Below, piece after piece: positions 16,339 to 25,620 of a stretch of DNA of 39,288 bases. Location of the stretch: positions 1 through 39,288 of the forward strand of contig JAABTS010000038.1 of assembly GCA_011389735.1 (NCBI GenBank), written 5' to 3'. Every line of letters begins with the position of its first letter. The stretch's first letter is position 1. The position numbers and the translations under genes were made by a program. Origin of the DNA: Desulfobacteraceae bacterium (GTDB taxonomy: Bacteria > Desulfobacterota > Desulfobacteria > Desulfobacterales > JAABTS01). Below the pieces are notes generated by a model, which was not told the DNA's origin, ran no database searches, and saw only the letters and a list, made by a program, of their open reading frames with translations.

Positions 16339-18018
16339 TTACGCCGGATTTCGAAAATCCGGATACGAATTCAAGCCTGAAACGGCGAGGCTTGAAAAGC
16401 CATTACGCGAATCGTCCATTTCAAACGAGTTCAAAAACAATTCGACCAACGGCCTGGAAACGGTGTGTTCATAAAATCCGGCGTCCGGATCATAGCCCAT
16501 TATTTTTCCTTCAGTGAATAGATATTGAAGGGCCTGAAGGCCGGCGGACATTCGGCCGTTCAGGTTTTGAGGAGACGTCGTCTCCGCTTCGCCGGCGTTT
16601 CCAGGCGTATTCAGATTTCGGTCTTTCAAGGATTTCATGAAATTGACGATTCTTCCGATCCGGAGCAGAGTGACGGCGTCGGTTCGGGCGTCGGCGTGGG
16701 ACATGGGGATCGCGCTCGACCGGAACAGGGCCATGGAGTCGGGTAATATCCCGAGTTCTTCGCACATACTGTAATACCGGCTTCCCGGCGCCGGATAAAA
16801 TATGGAAACACCGACGAGAACGTCCTGTTGCGCCAGCCGGATAATATCCCGCAAGGAATTTTCGGCGCTCTGGCCGGGCGCGCCCGCAATCAGATAGGCA
16901 ACCACGTCCAAATTCTCTCGCTTTGCCGTGTCAATGGCGGTCATGACCGGTTCCATCATATCAGGGCGGTTAAATTTCAATAACTGGCCTTTATCCAGCG
17001 ATCCGACCGACAGATTCAAGGTTTTGAATCCGGCCTCGCGCATCTTACGTATACAGCCGCTGTCAAGAGAAGGCGGGAAAAGCCCGTTCATCGCCCTCAA
17101 TTCGATATTCCGTTTTCCGTAACGGCTGATAAAACGGCTCATTAAATCCATGAACCAGGATTTGTTCAAGGTCAGATGTTCATCTTCGAAATCGATAAAT
17201 CCGACATCGTAATTTGACATTGACGATTCGATTTCTTCGAACACATGATCCACCGGTCTGATTCGGTAAGTCGGCCTGGAACCGCCCATGCAGCAATAAG
17301 CGCATCGCATGGGACAGCCTCGGGACGCGGCGATGACGATGCTTTTTCGCTTGTTCCGGCTGTAGTATTTTGCGACGGCGGAATCCGGCGCCGACGGCGC
17401 AATGGAATCCAGCGATTTAATTTCGGCCGGGGGGTTGATATGGAGCCCGTGTCCGCCCTTTCTGAACCCTATGCCGGGAATATCGCCGTAAGGTCCGTTT
17501 TCAAGGATTCTGTGCGCCAGCAGAGGCGTCGCCTGTTCTCCGTCGCCTCGGATGATAAAATCCACCGCCGTCCATGACAAAACGGATTCGGGGAATGCTG
17601 TGGGATGATGGCCGCCGATCACAATAACCGCGCCGGGACAAGCTTTTCGGACGGCGTCCGCGGTTCTTTCCGCGTATTCCTGGTAGGGCGTAAACAGGGA
17701 GGCGATTCCCACAAGCCACGGATCGAATCGGCGCGCTTTTTCAGCCGTGGAAGAAAATCCGTATCCGAAATGCTTGAATCTGTGAAACAGCGAAAACGGT
17801 GTTATGTCGTGTTTTCCGTAATACGGATGCAGATAATTCATTTCTTCGGGCCACGCCAGGTTTTTGGATTTCGATGTGGCGAGAGCGTCGATGATTTCCA
17901 CTGAAAAACCGTTGTTTTGAAGTTGGGCGGCGATCAAGGCGAGGCCGTAAGGATAGGTTCGTTTACGGGTCAAATAAAAATCACGGATCGGCGGCTGAAT
18001 CAGGACAATATCGCTCAT
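16339..18018 (-). CDS. B12-binding-type radical SAM protein
   Basis: A 559-residue protein with an N-terminal cobalamin-binding-like Rossmann domain (about 1-180; VIGGHHPTAFPESVLSW, FIIRGDGEQATP) and a radical SAM barrel with the 4Fe-4S ligands C235, C239 and C242 (GCPMRCAYCC). Enzymes of this class make methyl transfers or ring and chain rearrangements using S-adenosylmethionine, often on lipids, peptides or cofactors. The C-terminal 100 residues are not recognised. The gene follows the polytopic membrane protein by seven bases on the same strand, suggesting a shared task, perhaps modification of a lipid or glycan. No other enzyme of a known pathway sits beside it, so the substrate remains unknown. 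Confidence 0.9.
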   Translation of the reverse strand: MSDIVLIQPPIRDFYLTRKRTYPYGLALIAAQLQNNGFSVEIIDALATSKSKNLAWPEEMNYLHPYYGKHDITPFSLFHRFKHFGYGFSSTAEKARRFDPWLVGIASLFTPYQEYAERTADAVRKACPGAVIVIGGHHPTAFPESVLSWTAVDFIIRGDGEQATPLLAHRILENGPYGDIPGIGFRKGGHGLHINPPAEIKSLDSIAPSAPDSAVAKYYSRNKRKSIVIAASRGCPMRCAYCCMGGSRPTYRIRPVDHVFEEIESSMSNYDVGFIDFEDEHLTLNKSWFMDLMSRFISRYGKRNIELRAMNGLFPPSLDSGCIRKMREAGFKTLNLSVGSLDKGQLLKFNRPDMMEPVMTAIDTAKRENLDVVAYLIAGAPGQSAENSLRDIIRLAQQDVLVGVSIFYPAPGSRYYSMCEELGILPDSMALFRSSAIPMSHADARTDAVTLLRIGRIVNFMKSLKDRNLNTPGNAGEAETTSPQNLNGRMSAGLQALQYLFTEGKIMGYDPDAGFYEHTVSRPLVELFLNSFEMDDSRNGFSSLAVSGLNSYPDFRNPA

Positions 18019-18025
18019 GGAACTT

Positions 18026-19975
18026 TCAGTTTGAACCTTCGATATTCGATGGCGTTATAAGCACGGGATAAAAATCCGTATTCCCGTTTTGACGGGCGGT
18101 TTGAGGATCTTTACCGTACTTGCTTTCCGGGCCCAAATCCAATAAATAATCCCAGGCCGGTTTCTTCGGCGTTTTTGTCAGTTCCGGATCAACGGGAAAA
18201 AAACGAAGATCCGGACGGGACATCATATATGGATAAAGAATCCCATAGGAATCGCCGATAACTCCGACATCGGAATTCCGGGGGATCGTATCCAGCAACC
18301 GCATATCGGCCGGCGCCATATCCCAGGGCTTAAGCCCGATGGTTCCCCATACGCCGTTCGCGAATCCTTTTCTGATCATTTGCTTGAAATCGGAAATAGC
18401 GAATCGGGTTGAAGATCCGGGCGTAGCGCCGCTGAATCGGATTAACGGCTTATTGACATTGAAAAAAGCGGCGTAAAATAACAGAATCAGACTGATGGTC
18501 TGAAGAACCACGGCTCCTTTTTCGGTCAGGCGCCACGGAGGGAGCAGAAAAGCCGAACAAAATCCGGCGCAGGTAAAAAAAATGGTGAAAAACCGCACAT
18601 TTTCAATTGACCATCCGGAAAGCAAAGCAATTAAAATGATATACGACACAAGCCCTACGGAAACGGCTTTAATCCTTCGATGCCCTCTTAAAAGCGCAAG
18701 GAAAACCGAAGGAACGATGATCAAAAAAGCCAGAGGGCCGAACCAGGACAGGCTTGCGTCCGGCTTCCAGGCAATCGAGAAAGGAACTCCCCCGACGCTC
18801 TTTCCAAGAGGCGCAATCAAAATTCGGCAAATTCGTTCAAAAAATCCAACAAGGCTGAAATGGGCGGCCCACCGGCAGAACTGCTCGGCCGGCAGAGTAA
18901 AATGAGCGCTTGAAATGGCGTATTTGATAATATTGGCTATAGCGCCTGGAAGACCATATATATTATCCGTATAATTCACATTGAGGCACGGCCAGTCGAA
19001 CCCCGCCCACAACAAGGGAATTTGCAGAAACACCAGCAACGGGAGGGCAAGAACCGCGGTTGCGGTTTTATTCCGTCCGGCCAGGAATAAAAACACTTCA
19101 AAGCCGTGCCGCCTGACCATGAGAACCGTTGAAAGCGCCAAAGTGACGGCGGGAAATATGATGCTCGGGATGTTATCGGAAAGCGCGAACGCCATTCCCA
19201 GTAATAACATGCTGAAATCCCGCATATTAGGCGTTTCTATCGTCCGGTTGAGGGCGAGCAGGGAAAAAAGGGCGGCCGCCGCGGGAACCAGTTCAAAACC
19301 GGGAGTCGCCGCATGAAGAACAAGCCTGGACATGCCTGCCACAATCAGTGAGACCGCCAATGCGGTTCTGGGCCAGGCGTACCGTCTGGACAACGCATAG
19401 GTCGAAAAAACGATGCTCAGATAGGCTAGAAATCCAAAAACACCGGCGCCGGCCCCGGTATGGAATCGGAGCATCATATAAGGAAGGATCAGACCATTGG
19501 GAGGGATCAGACCTTTAGCCTCCACCGGATGGCCTGGCGGGCCGCCGATTCGCCCGCATAATCCGATACGGGCAAGACCCTCCCATTGATCCGGAACCGG
19601 CGGGATCAACAGCGATTGCGCCAGCAGATACAAACATGCAAGAAAAAAAAGGGATAGAAGCACTCTGTGCTGTTGAAAAATATCCAATAGAATATCCCGG
19701 TTTCGATAAATATCGTAACGGTATCGGATGATCAGAATTACAGCTATGACGCAGGCGAGCACTTCCCCGGCCGTTGAAATATGCCGGAGACCCGAAAGCA
19801 GGGAGATCTGGAACAGAAATGAAAGGAGCATCATAACAGCCATGATTGCGTAGGCAACCGATTCCGCAAACGTATTTCCGCATTTTCGGAAGTACATAAA
19901 GCCTGCGGCGACCAGCAAAGCCGTTTCAACCGGAATAAGGCGTTGCAATATCAATTGAATCAAGGATGAATCCAT
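18026..19975 (-). CDS. Polytopic membrane protein, possibly GT-C-like
   Basis: A 649-residue protein with about 12-14 hydrophobic segments and a C-terminal soluble part (about 560-649; VGVIGDSYGILYPYM). The layout - many membrane helices, a short first loop with PPVPDQWEGLARIGL, and a polar tail - resembles lipid-linked-sugar glycosyltransferases of the GT-C fold, but I see no decisive Asp motif, so this is a guess. The start is the ATG at 19975; a TTG at 19987 is possible and neither has a strong ribosome site. It lies 43 bases behind the Cys-rich gene and seven before the radical SAM gene, forming a three-gene group. Confidence 0.7.
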   Translation of the reverse strand: MDSSLIQLILQRLIPVETALLVAAGFMYFRKCGNTFAESVAYAIMAVMMLLSFLFQISLLSGLRHISTAGEVLACVIAVILIIRYRYDIYRNRDILLDIFQQHRVLLSLFFLACLYLLAQSLLIPPVPDQWEGLARIGLCGRIGGPPGHPVEAKGLIPPNGLILPYMMLRFHTGAGAGVFGFLAYLSIVFSTYALSRRYAWPRTALAVSLIVAGMSRLVLHAATPGFELVPAAAALFSLLALNRTIETPNMRDFSMLLLGMAFALSDNIPSIIFPAVTLALSTVLMVRRHGFEVFLFLAGRNKTATAVLALPLLVFLQIPLLWAGFDWPCLNVNYTDNIYGLPGAIANIIKYAISSAHFTLPAEQFCRWAAHFSLVGFFERICRILIAPLGKSVGGVPFSIAWKPDASLSWFGPLAFLIIVPSVFLALLRGHRRIKAVSVGLVSYIILIALLSGWSIENVRFFTIFFTCAGFCSAFLLPPWRLTEKGAVVLQTISLILLFYAAFFNVNKPLIRFSGATPGSSTRFAISDFKQMIRKGFANGVWGTIGLKPWDMAPADMRLLDTIPRNSDVGVIGDSYGILYPYMMSRPDLRFFPVDPELTKTPKKPAWDYLLDLGPESKYGKDPQTARQNGNTDFYPVLITPSNIEGSN

Positions 19976-20018
19976 GAGCTGTAACAATTTTCGAAAAGTC
20001 CGCTTGGAACCGTAAAAG

Positions 20019-20357
20019 TCAATCCTCTTTTTGAGCGGCGTCTCTTTCCGCTTTCATATGTTCGACGATTTCAATCATGAAATCCCTCATTTCCGTAGCG
20101 AGCCTTAAACATTCCGAACAATACACTTTTTTTCGTATTTTGTCATGGGCCTCGATTTGATGATGATGCCATTCTCCATAGGGCGTTCCCTTGCAGAATT
20201 TTTTGCCGGTATAGGCGGCGATGGGGCATCCGAAACAAATCAGGCCGTAGAAAATCCGACAGGGGGGGCAATCGATGACACCGCCGTCGGAACGCTCGCC
20301 GGCGATAATTTTTTCCCATTTTTGAACGGATGATTCCATTATTTTGATTTTGTCCAT
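20019..20357 (-). CDS. Small Cys-rich protein, putative metal-binding
   Basis: A 112-residue cytoplasmic protein with seven Cys: DCPPC, ICFGC, FC and YCSEC. A GEWHHHQ stretch adds three His. The clustering suggests binding of zinc or an iron-sulfur cluster. I start it at the ATG at 20357, which has a strong AAGGAGG eight bases upstream; the frame stays open to 20417 but lacks such a site. A long C-terminal helix (LRLATEMRDFMIEIVEHMKAE) may dimerise. I do not recognise the family. It is the first gene of the group ending with the radical SAM enzyme, so it could serve that enzyme. Confidence 0.75.
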   Translation of the reverse strand: MDKIKIMESSVQKWEKIIAGERSDGGVIDCPPCRIFYGLICFGCPIAAYTGKKFCKGTPYGEWHHHQIEAHDKIRKKVYCSECLRLATEMRDFMIEIVEHMKAERDAAQKED

Positions 20358-20502
20358 GCAACGCCTCCTTTTCCTACGCCCATAAAAATTTCCATAGGAA
20401 ATTTTCAAATTTTTCATTGGGTCAATCTATTCTTGCAATCTATTTCGGTATATTATAGATTTGTTCCATTGAAAACAGGAAATTTATATTTTGGAGCAAA
20501 AT

Positions 20503-23091
20503 ATGGCCATATTCGGAAAAGTAACTTTACAATGGCGAATCCTTGGCGGATTTTTTCTTTGCGCCATGTTAACCGGGGTGTCCGTAGGGGTCGGCATCTG
20601 GACGCTTCAAATGATTCAGTCCAACATGGACGCCACAACAAAAGAAATCGGACGTAAAATCGACCGGCAGAATTCGAGAATCAGCCAGTTGATGCCGCTT
20701 CGAACGCTTGTATCCCATATCAATAACGCGGAGACTCCGGAAGAACTTTCAAAACGCCGGAATCAATTCGAACAGATAAATATTATCGGGGATCAGGAAA
20801 ATATACTGGAAATCTATCAGGCCATCGACAACCTGATTATCCACAAACAAAATCAGCTAAAGGCCCTTTTCGAACTGGACGATCTGCGGCGAACCACCGT
20901 CCGCGCTCTGGAAGAGGTCAACACCCATGCGTTATCCATCGCCGAAGACGCTGAAAAATATTCGACCATTGAAATTGTTTCAGGAATGAGCGGCATCAAG
21001 GATAAGTTCGATACAATATCCTCGGAAATCGATATATCGGTTTCAACAGTCAAATCCCTGATTTCACTACGTTCCCATCTGGCCGGCCTGGCCGGCGAAT
21101 CCAAAGAGGGGTTGTTCGCCGATCCCGCCTTTATGGGCTATGCGGAATCCATAATCGTTCCTGTCGTTGAAACGGTCAGAAACGAAATCCAGATCATGCC
21201 GAAAAGTAAAGTTACAGTCGAATTGATCGACGCCCTTCATGATCTGGAAGGTTATTTCAAATCCATGCTGGAAATGAAAGCGGCCTATTTCAACGCCGCC
21301 GGGGAGGAAAAAGCGGATTTGGCCGCGAACCTGCTGCGGACCGCGGCGCAATGTTCGGCGTCCATTGACGGCGCGGTCGTCCTATCCATGAATATCATTG
21401 GAGAGGATTCCGGAAGCGGCAAGGAAAAAACCGACGATAACATGGTCGCCGCAATGGAAAGAGCGTTGACCACTATCAAGGCCGCGATGAGTCTCAGATC
21501 CTATTGCAGTGATCTGAATACAAGCGTCAAGGACGCCCTTCTCATCGAATCCGAAGCCGGTATCGACGCCGCTAAAAACAATCTGGAGATTCTCCTGGAA
21601 AACGCCGGTAAAGAACTGAATCTTTTACCCAGGGACGAGACCACCGTGAATATCTCCGAAACGTTGGGGATGCTCGAGGAACAAATGCGCAAAATGTTCG
21701 GCGCTTTGAAAAAACGGCTGTCGGCCGATGAAGAGCTGGGCAGCGCCATCACCAGGATCAGAACCAATATGGCCGTCGTCGATGAACATATTATCGAAGT
21801 TGCGGACAGGATGAAAACATCGGCCAACGCCATGCTCCACACCAGTTCGGAGCAAGTCCGAAAATGGCAATACTATCAACTGCTGCTGATGTTTGTCGCT
21901 GTTTTTCTCGCACTGGGAGTGGGCGTCTTGACATCTATATCCATGAACAAGGAAATCGAAGGGATTACGGATGGAATGAGCGGAAGCGTCGAAAAGGTTG
22001 CGTCTGCGTCCATGCAGGTGTCATCGACCAACCAGGAGCTTGTGGAAGGCGCGTCCCGCCAGGCGCAATCCCTGGAAAGAACGACCGCGTCCGTGAAATC
22101 GATCATAAGCTCCACAAAAAAAAACGAAGAGAGCGCCAATCAGGTCAACGAAATGATGGACGCCACATCTCGAGTGGTGGCGCAGGCCACCCAATCCATG
22201 GCGGAACTCATCGAATCGATCGAGGAAATATCAAAAATCGGTGAAGAAACCACCAAAATCATTCAAACCATCGACGAGATCGCTTTTCAGACAAAATTAC
22301 TGGCGCTGAACGCCGCCGTTGAAGCGGCAAGGGCCGGTCAAGCCGGCGTCAGTTTCGCCGTGGTGGCGAATGAAGTCAGAGGGCTTGCGGGCCGGGCCGC
22401 CGAGGCGGTGCAGAACACGACCGGCTTAACGGAAAAAATTATCGCCCGAATCAACGCGCAAACTGAAATCGTAACCCGCACCAACCAGAATTTTGAGGAA
22501 TTATCCGAAAAAGTGAGCAAGGTGGATTCGCTGGTGCATGGCATTGTGGAAGCTTTTACCGAACAAACCCAGGGAATCGATCAGATCAACGCCGCTGTCG
22601 GCGAAATGGATACGGTTGTTCAGCAAAATTTAACCAATGCGGAAAAATCCGTTTCAGCCTATAAAGAACTTGAAACCCAAACCGAAAACATCCTCAGTTT
22701 CATTCGAATCCTGAAAGGCCTCGAGGAAAAGCATATTTTTCAAAAAAATATTCGTGTGACTCTGGAAATCGAGGGGGAATTTATCCAAAACGGCCATCGG
22801 CCCGTCCCGTTTATTACAAAAAATATCAGCATGGGGGGCGCCTGCATCGAATCCGACCGTTTCATAGAAAGCGGATCCGTCGGGAAAATTCGCTTTAAAA
22901 ATGCAAACATCCGGATACCCTTGATGAAAGGGAAGATTGTGAGAGAAATCGGGGCCGGAAGCGATGATCTGCATACGCTTGGCGTCAAGTTTCTTGACCT
23001 CAAACCCAGGGAAATGAAAAGATTGAAATCGCTAATAACGGATGTTGTGAAACAAAAACAGAAGGATGAAAAGAAGTTGATTGCGGTTTAA
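20503..23091 (+). CDS. Methyl-accepting chemotaxis protein with C-terminal PilZ domain
   Basis: An 862-residue chemoreceptor. One membrane segment lies near residues 10-35 and the second near 460-480, enclosing a long helical periplasmic sensor of about 425 residues. The cytoplasmic signalling hairpin tip is clear: [21 protein letters not shown] followed by [18 protein letters not shown]. The last 110 residues form a PilZ-like c-di-GMP-binding domain ([11 protein letters not shown] matches the N-x-S-x-x-G motif; the preceding basic RxxxR element is degenerate, reading QKNIRVTLE). c-di-GMP could therefore tune this receptor directly. The start is the ATG at 20503, with GGAG seven bases before it; a TTG twelve bases upstream is less likely. 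No che genes are adjacent. Confidence 0.92.
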   Translation: MAIFGKVTLQWRILGGFFLCAMLTGVSVGVGIWTLQMIQSNMDATTKEIGRKIDRQNSRISQLMPLRTLVSHINNAETPEELSKRRNQFEQINIIGDQENILEIYQAIDNLIIHKQNQLKALFELDDLRRTTVRALEEVNTHALSIAEDAEKYSTIEIVSGMSGIKDKFDTISSEIDISVSTVKSLISLRSHLAGLAGESKEGLFADPAFMGYAESIIVPVVETVRNEIQIMPKSKVTVELIDALHDLEGYFKSMLEMKAAYFNAAGEEKADLAANLLRTAAQCSASIDGAVVLSMNIIGEDSGSGKEKTDDNMVAAMERALTTIKAAMSLRSYCSDLNTSVKDALLIESEAGIDAAKNNLEILLENAGKELNLLPRDETTVNISETLGMLEEQMRKMFGALKKRLSADEELGSAITRIRTNMAVVDEHIIEVADRMKTSANAMLHTSSEQVRKWQYYQLLLMFVAVFLALGVGVLTSISMNKEIEGITDGMSGSVEKVASASMQVSSTNQELVEGASRQAQSLERTTASVKSIISSTKKNEESANQVNEMMDATSRVVAQATQSMAELIESIEEISKIGEETTKIIQTIDEIAFQTKLLALNAAVEAARAGQAGVSFAVVANEVRGLAGRAAEAVQNTTGLTEKIIARINAQTEIVTRTNQNFEELSEKVSKVDSLVHGIVEAFTEQTQGIDQINAAVGEMDTVVQQNLTNAEKSVSAYKELETQTENILSFIRILKGLEEKHIFQKNIRVTLEIEGEFIQNGHRPVPFITKNISMGGACIESDRFIESGSVGKIRFKNANIRIPLMKGKIVREIGAGSDDLHTLGVKFLDLKPREMKRLKSLITDVVKQKQKDEKKLIAV

Positions 23092-23123
23092 TTCGGATAT
23101 TGGATTTCGGCGCCTTACCGGCC

Positions 23124-23149
23124 GGAGATATACGACTTGTATTATCTCC
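23124..23149. terminator. Hairpin between convergent genes
   Basis: GGAGATA (23124-23130) and TATCTCC (23143-23149) pair perfectly, and the inner TAC/GTA extends the stem to ten pairs with one bulged T. It lies between the convergent MCP and Ate/Bpt genes, the usual place for a two-way terminator. There is no clear U-tract on either side, so it could also only stabilise 3' ends. Confidence 0.45.
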
Positions 23150-23172
23150 TTCCTGATATAATATCTAAAAAT

Positions 23173-23967
23173 CTATAATTCCCGCCAGGTTTCGCCGTTT
23201 AGAATAAAGCAGGGGCGATAATTAGCTTTATAAGCCATTTTGGGACTGCTTTTCACCCAAAATCCTGCATGAAGCCAATCCTTATTCATTTCCCGGCAAA
23301 GTTCAATTTCTTTAATCATGGAAAACACGCCCAGGCTCCGGGATTCATATTCAGGATCAAATGCGAAATAAACGCTGCTGATGGATTTTACCAGGATGTC
23401 GATCCAACCCAGCCCCACCAGCCGGTCTTCCAGATAATAACTCATTATTTCCGTATCCACGGGCGATTCGATCAAAAACTGGGAATAATCGATTTCATCC
23501 GGAAAGTGGTCGTGCCGGTCCATGCAATACTTTTGATACAATTCGAATTCTTCCTGGTCGAACCCGGCGGAGCGCCTTCGGATCACGATGTCCCTATTTT
23601 TTTTCATCGCCCGTCGTTGGGACCGTGACGGTTCGAATCGGCGGACATCAATTTTTATCAAGCGGCACTCGGAACATCCGGGGCAACGATTTTGATAAAA
23701 ATAATGTCCGCTTCTCCGAACCCCCTTGTTCAGCAGTCTTTCGTATTCTTCGGGGGCCATGTCGTCATAATGACGGGTCCTGGTTATCCAGACGCCGAAG
23801 GGGATATACGGGCATGGTCCGTTATATGTTTCAAACGCGCCCGATACGTCGGCGGAATCGAACGAACCGATTTTCGTATCCGATTGTGAAAATTCGATAG
23901 TCAATCGAAAGGGATCGTCCCGCTTCGATTCATCGCCTGAATCGTCAGCCTGCATATGATCTGTCAT
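23173..23967 (-). CDS. bpt: Aminoacyl-tRNA-protein transferase (Ate/Bpt family)
   Basis: A 264-residue enzyme that adds Leu or Arg from a charged tRNA to the N-terminus of proteins, marking them for ClpAP-type degradation by the N-end rule. Signatures: CPYIP (52-56), RHYDDMAPEEYERLLNKGVR, GHYFYQNRCPGCSECRLIKI with C95, C98 and C101, and SRSQRRAMKKNRD, all typical of the ATE N-domain; the C-domain ends with YKANYRPCFILNGETW. The type looks closer to bacterial Bpt (leucyl, acting on Asp/Glu) than to eukaryotic Ate1, but the tRNA preference cannot be fixed. It lies 33 bases behind HU on the same strand, so read-through is possible. Confidence 0.93.
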   Translation of the reverse strand: MTDHMQADDSGDESKRDDPFRLTIEFSQSDTKIGSFDSADVSGAFETYNGPCPYIPFGVWITRTRHYDDMAPEEYERLLNKGVRRSGHYFYQNRCPGCSECRLIKIDVRRFEPSRSQRRAMKKNRDIVIRRRSAGFDQEEFELYQKYCMDRHDHFPDEIDYSQFLIESPVDTEIMSYYLEDRLVGLGWIDILVKSISSVYFAFDPEYESRSLGVFSMIKEIELCREMNKDWLHAGFWVKSSPKMAYKANYRPCFILNGETWREL

Positions 23968-24000
23968 TTCCGATCAACACGATCCATGACGGAAGGCTGT

Positions 24001-24270
24001 TTAATTTACCGAATCCTTCAGTGTTTTACCGGCGACAAACTTGGGAACTTTTCGGGCCTTGATTTTCATTTCTTCGCCGGTCTGAGGATTCCGGCCCTTT
24101 CTGGCTTCCCGTTTCACGACTTTAAATGTTCCGAAACCGATCAGTGAAACGCTGTCCCCCGATTTAAGCGTTTCAGTAATCGTTTTCAGAACACAATCCA
24201 CCGCTGTTTGAGCGTCCTTCTTTTTTCCCAACTCCTTTGCAACTTCGTTGACTAAATCAGTTTTGTTCAT
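24001..24270 (-). CDS. HU-family DNA-binding protein
   Basis: An 89-residue nucleoid protein. The family signature [24 protein letters not shown] contains the DNA-binding arm with RNPQTG, and the N-terminal helices ([18 protein letters not shown]) are typical. It acts as a dimer that bends and compacts DNA. AGGAG precedes the ATG at good spacing. A 20-bp palindrome lies about 40 bases upstream of the start and could be an operator. HU or IHF subtype is not resolved, and a second HU gene elsewhere is likely. Confidence 0.96.
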   Translation of the reverse strand: MNKTDLVNEVAKELGKKKDAQTAVDCVLKTITETLKSGDSVSLIGFGTFKVVKREARKGRNPQTGEEMKIKARKVPKFVAGKTLKDSVN

Positions 24271-24309
24271 CTTTTTTCCTCTCCTTCTTCCTGTTTCGGT
24301 TTATGCAAC

Positions 24310-24329
24310 TTCGTTCATACATGAACGAA
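24310..24329. promoter_or_regulatory. 20-bp perfect palindrome upstream of HU, operator candidate
   Basis: TTCGTTCAT, a two-base AC centre, and ATGAACGAA form a perfect inverted repeat with nine-base arms, 40-59 bases before the HU ATG. A TTGAAA-18-TACACA promoter-like pair can be read farther upstream on the minus strand, so the palindrome would lie just downstream of the start point. It could bind a dimeric repressor; no regulator gene is adjacent. Confidence 0.5.
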
Positions 24330-24485
24330 CAACGACTTTATCAGCGCACATGAAGGGCTATGTGTATCATTCACTCGAACCGGTTTTCAAGGTTTTTTTT
24401 TCCATCTTTCCTTTATTTTCAAGTTCGATTCAGCGCCGTTCTATAAAACCCTTTATTTTTGTTACCATTTTTTCAAATCATTTTC

Positions 24486-24514
24486 TTGAAATATCGGAAT
24501 CGAATAGGTTATAT
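24486..24514 (+). promoter_or_regulatory. Strong sigma70-type promoter candidate
   Basis: TTGAAA (24486-24491), exactly 17 bases, then TTATAT (24509-24514): four or five of six consensus bases in each box at ideal spacing. A start near 24521 would give a leader of about 113 bases before the gene at 24634. It may drive the run of genes up to 28931. The 363-bp gap 24271-24633 also holds the HU palindrome and the paired hairpins below; nothing else was recognised. Confidence 0.55.
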
Positions 24515-24527
24515 TAGAAATCATTAG

Positions 24528-24576
24528 AGGCGTCACTGAAAAAAACGCCGTTTCCATCAATTTTAGAAACAGGCGT
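24528..24576 (+). promoter_or_regulatory. Leader with mutually exclusive hairpins
   Basis: The segment ACGCC (24545-24549) can pair with GGCGT upstream (24529-24533), or, as part of ACGCCGTTTC (24545-24554), with GAAACAGGCGT downstream (24566-24576; ten pairs with one bulge). AGGCGTCACTG and AGGCGTCATTG are direct repeats flanking the centre. Such a three-part layout is what attenuators and riboswitch expression platforms show. No U-tract terminator is seen, so control at the ribosome site or of RNA stability would be more likely, if any. Confidence 0.35.
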
Positions 24577-24633
24577 CATTGCAAAACACAATTAAACATT
24601 TGACCTCAAATTCAAAATTCAATCGGGGAAGCC

Positions 24634-25023
24634 ATGTCTGAAATCACATTGGACGAACTGAAAAAAAGGCGAAAAGAATCCATGTTTATATCCGAACAGG
24701 CGGTTCTTGAATTCCCGGACCGGTATAAAGAATTGAAACGCTTGATAAGATCGGTGGTTTATGAAATCATCGATATTTCCGACTATTATAAAACCGCGAG
24801 ATCCGTTTCGGACGCCTTGAAACCGCTCGCATTCAACCGGCCAGGATCGATTTTCCATTATTTTTACGAACATATCGATCCCGGAATGTACGGCGACGTG
24901 AGATATTTAAGAGCCGTATGCACGGACTGTTTATTCGAAATCAATGCTTTTGACCGATGGCGTACGGAAAACCGGAATATCCATATTGTCCGCGAAAATG
25001 AACGAAACTTTAACAGGCTGTGA
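24634..25023 (+). CDS. Hypothetical protein, 129 residues
   Basis: A charged, soluble, mainly helical protein with no signal peptide or membrane segment. It starts at an ATG with GGGGAAG just upstream. Two Cys occur in AVCTDCLFEINAF (about 95-107) as a CxxC pair; the rest shows no motif I can name. It is the first gene behind a good promoter and an unusual leader, with the SHOCT protein 35 bases downstream. I do not recognise the family. Confidence 0.7.
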   Translation: MSEITLDELKKRRKESMFISEQAVLEFPDRYKELKRLIRSVVYEIIDISDYYKTARSVSDALKPLAFNRPGSIFHYFYEHIDPGMYGDVRYLRAVCTDCLFEINAFDRWRTENRNIHIVRENERNFNRL

Positions 25024-25058
25024 GAAAACCGATTGCCGGGTAAACACAAAAACTTAAA

Positions 25059-25601
25059 ATGAAAGACGGATATTTCAAACGACAGCTCGATATCATGTCC
25101 AGTTTGGGACTGTTTTATCTCATCATTCTGGCGCTTTTTTCCGTTCCGCTCATGGGGGCCCTTGTGGTGGTCGTGATCAAAGGGGTGATCGATTACCAGT
25201 ATGTCATTATCATCGCCGGATGCATTCTTTTCGGAACGATCTTGTTTGGGATCGTTAAATTTATACTGAGAATGAAACGTTCCCTCGCTCGGGACGGGCG
25301 TATGGCGAATCGATACGCTCAGGGAACAAACAACCGGGGCGGCCAGGTCAGCATTTCAGCATTTCACGGGCTGTTCACAGTGACTTACGGCGGCGGCCCT
25401 CCGAATTCCGTTCCGGAATACCTTCCCGATACCTCCGGTCTCAAAATGCTCCCGGCCGCCCGGGAAAACCAAATCGGTGGAAACGATATCGTTTCCAAAT
25501 TAAAAACGTTGTCGGATTTAAAAAAAGAAGGCGTTATCGATGAATCCGAATTTCTATCCCTGAAACAAAAGTTGATCGACAGCATGAATTCGAAAGACTG
25601 A
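25059..25601 (+). CDS. Two-helix membrane protein with C-terminal SHOCT domain
   Basis: A 180-residue protein with two hydrophobic segments (about 15-40 and 47-70) and a cytoplasmic tail. The last 38 residues, DIVSKLKTLSDLKKEGVIDE followed by SEFLSLKQKLI, are a textbook SHOCT motif (short helical C-terminal oligomerisation domain). The linker is Gly/Pro-rich. SHOCT proteins are usually of unknown function and tied to membrane oligomers. The gene lies between the 129-residue gene (35 bases away) and the PCMT gene (19 bases away), in the same direction. Confidence 0.85.
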   Translation: MKDGYFKRQLDIMSSLGLFYLIILALFSVPLMGALVVVVIKGVIDYQYVIIIAGCILFGTILFGIVKFILRMKRSLARDGRMANRYAQGTNNRGGQVSISAFHGLFTVTYGGGPPNSVPEYLPDTSGLKMLPAARENQIGGNDIVSKLKTLSDLKKEGVIDESEFLSLKQKLIDSMNSKD

Positions 25602-25620
25602 AAAAGGAAGAGAGGCGACC

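Noticed and set aside
23124-23149. Classical intrinsic terminator
   Set aside because: The hairpin is real but lacks a U-tract on either strand, so I list it only as a probable 3'-end hairpin.
24248-24517. Plus-strand frame of 89 residues with a hydrophobic start
   Set aside because: It begins inside the HU gene in antisense and runs through the promoter and palindrome region; no ribosome site.
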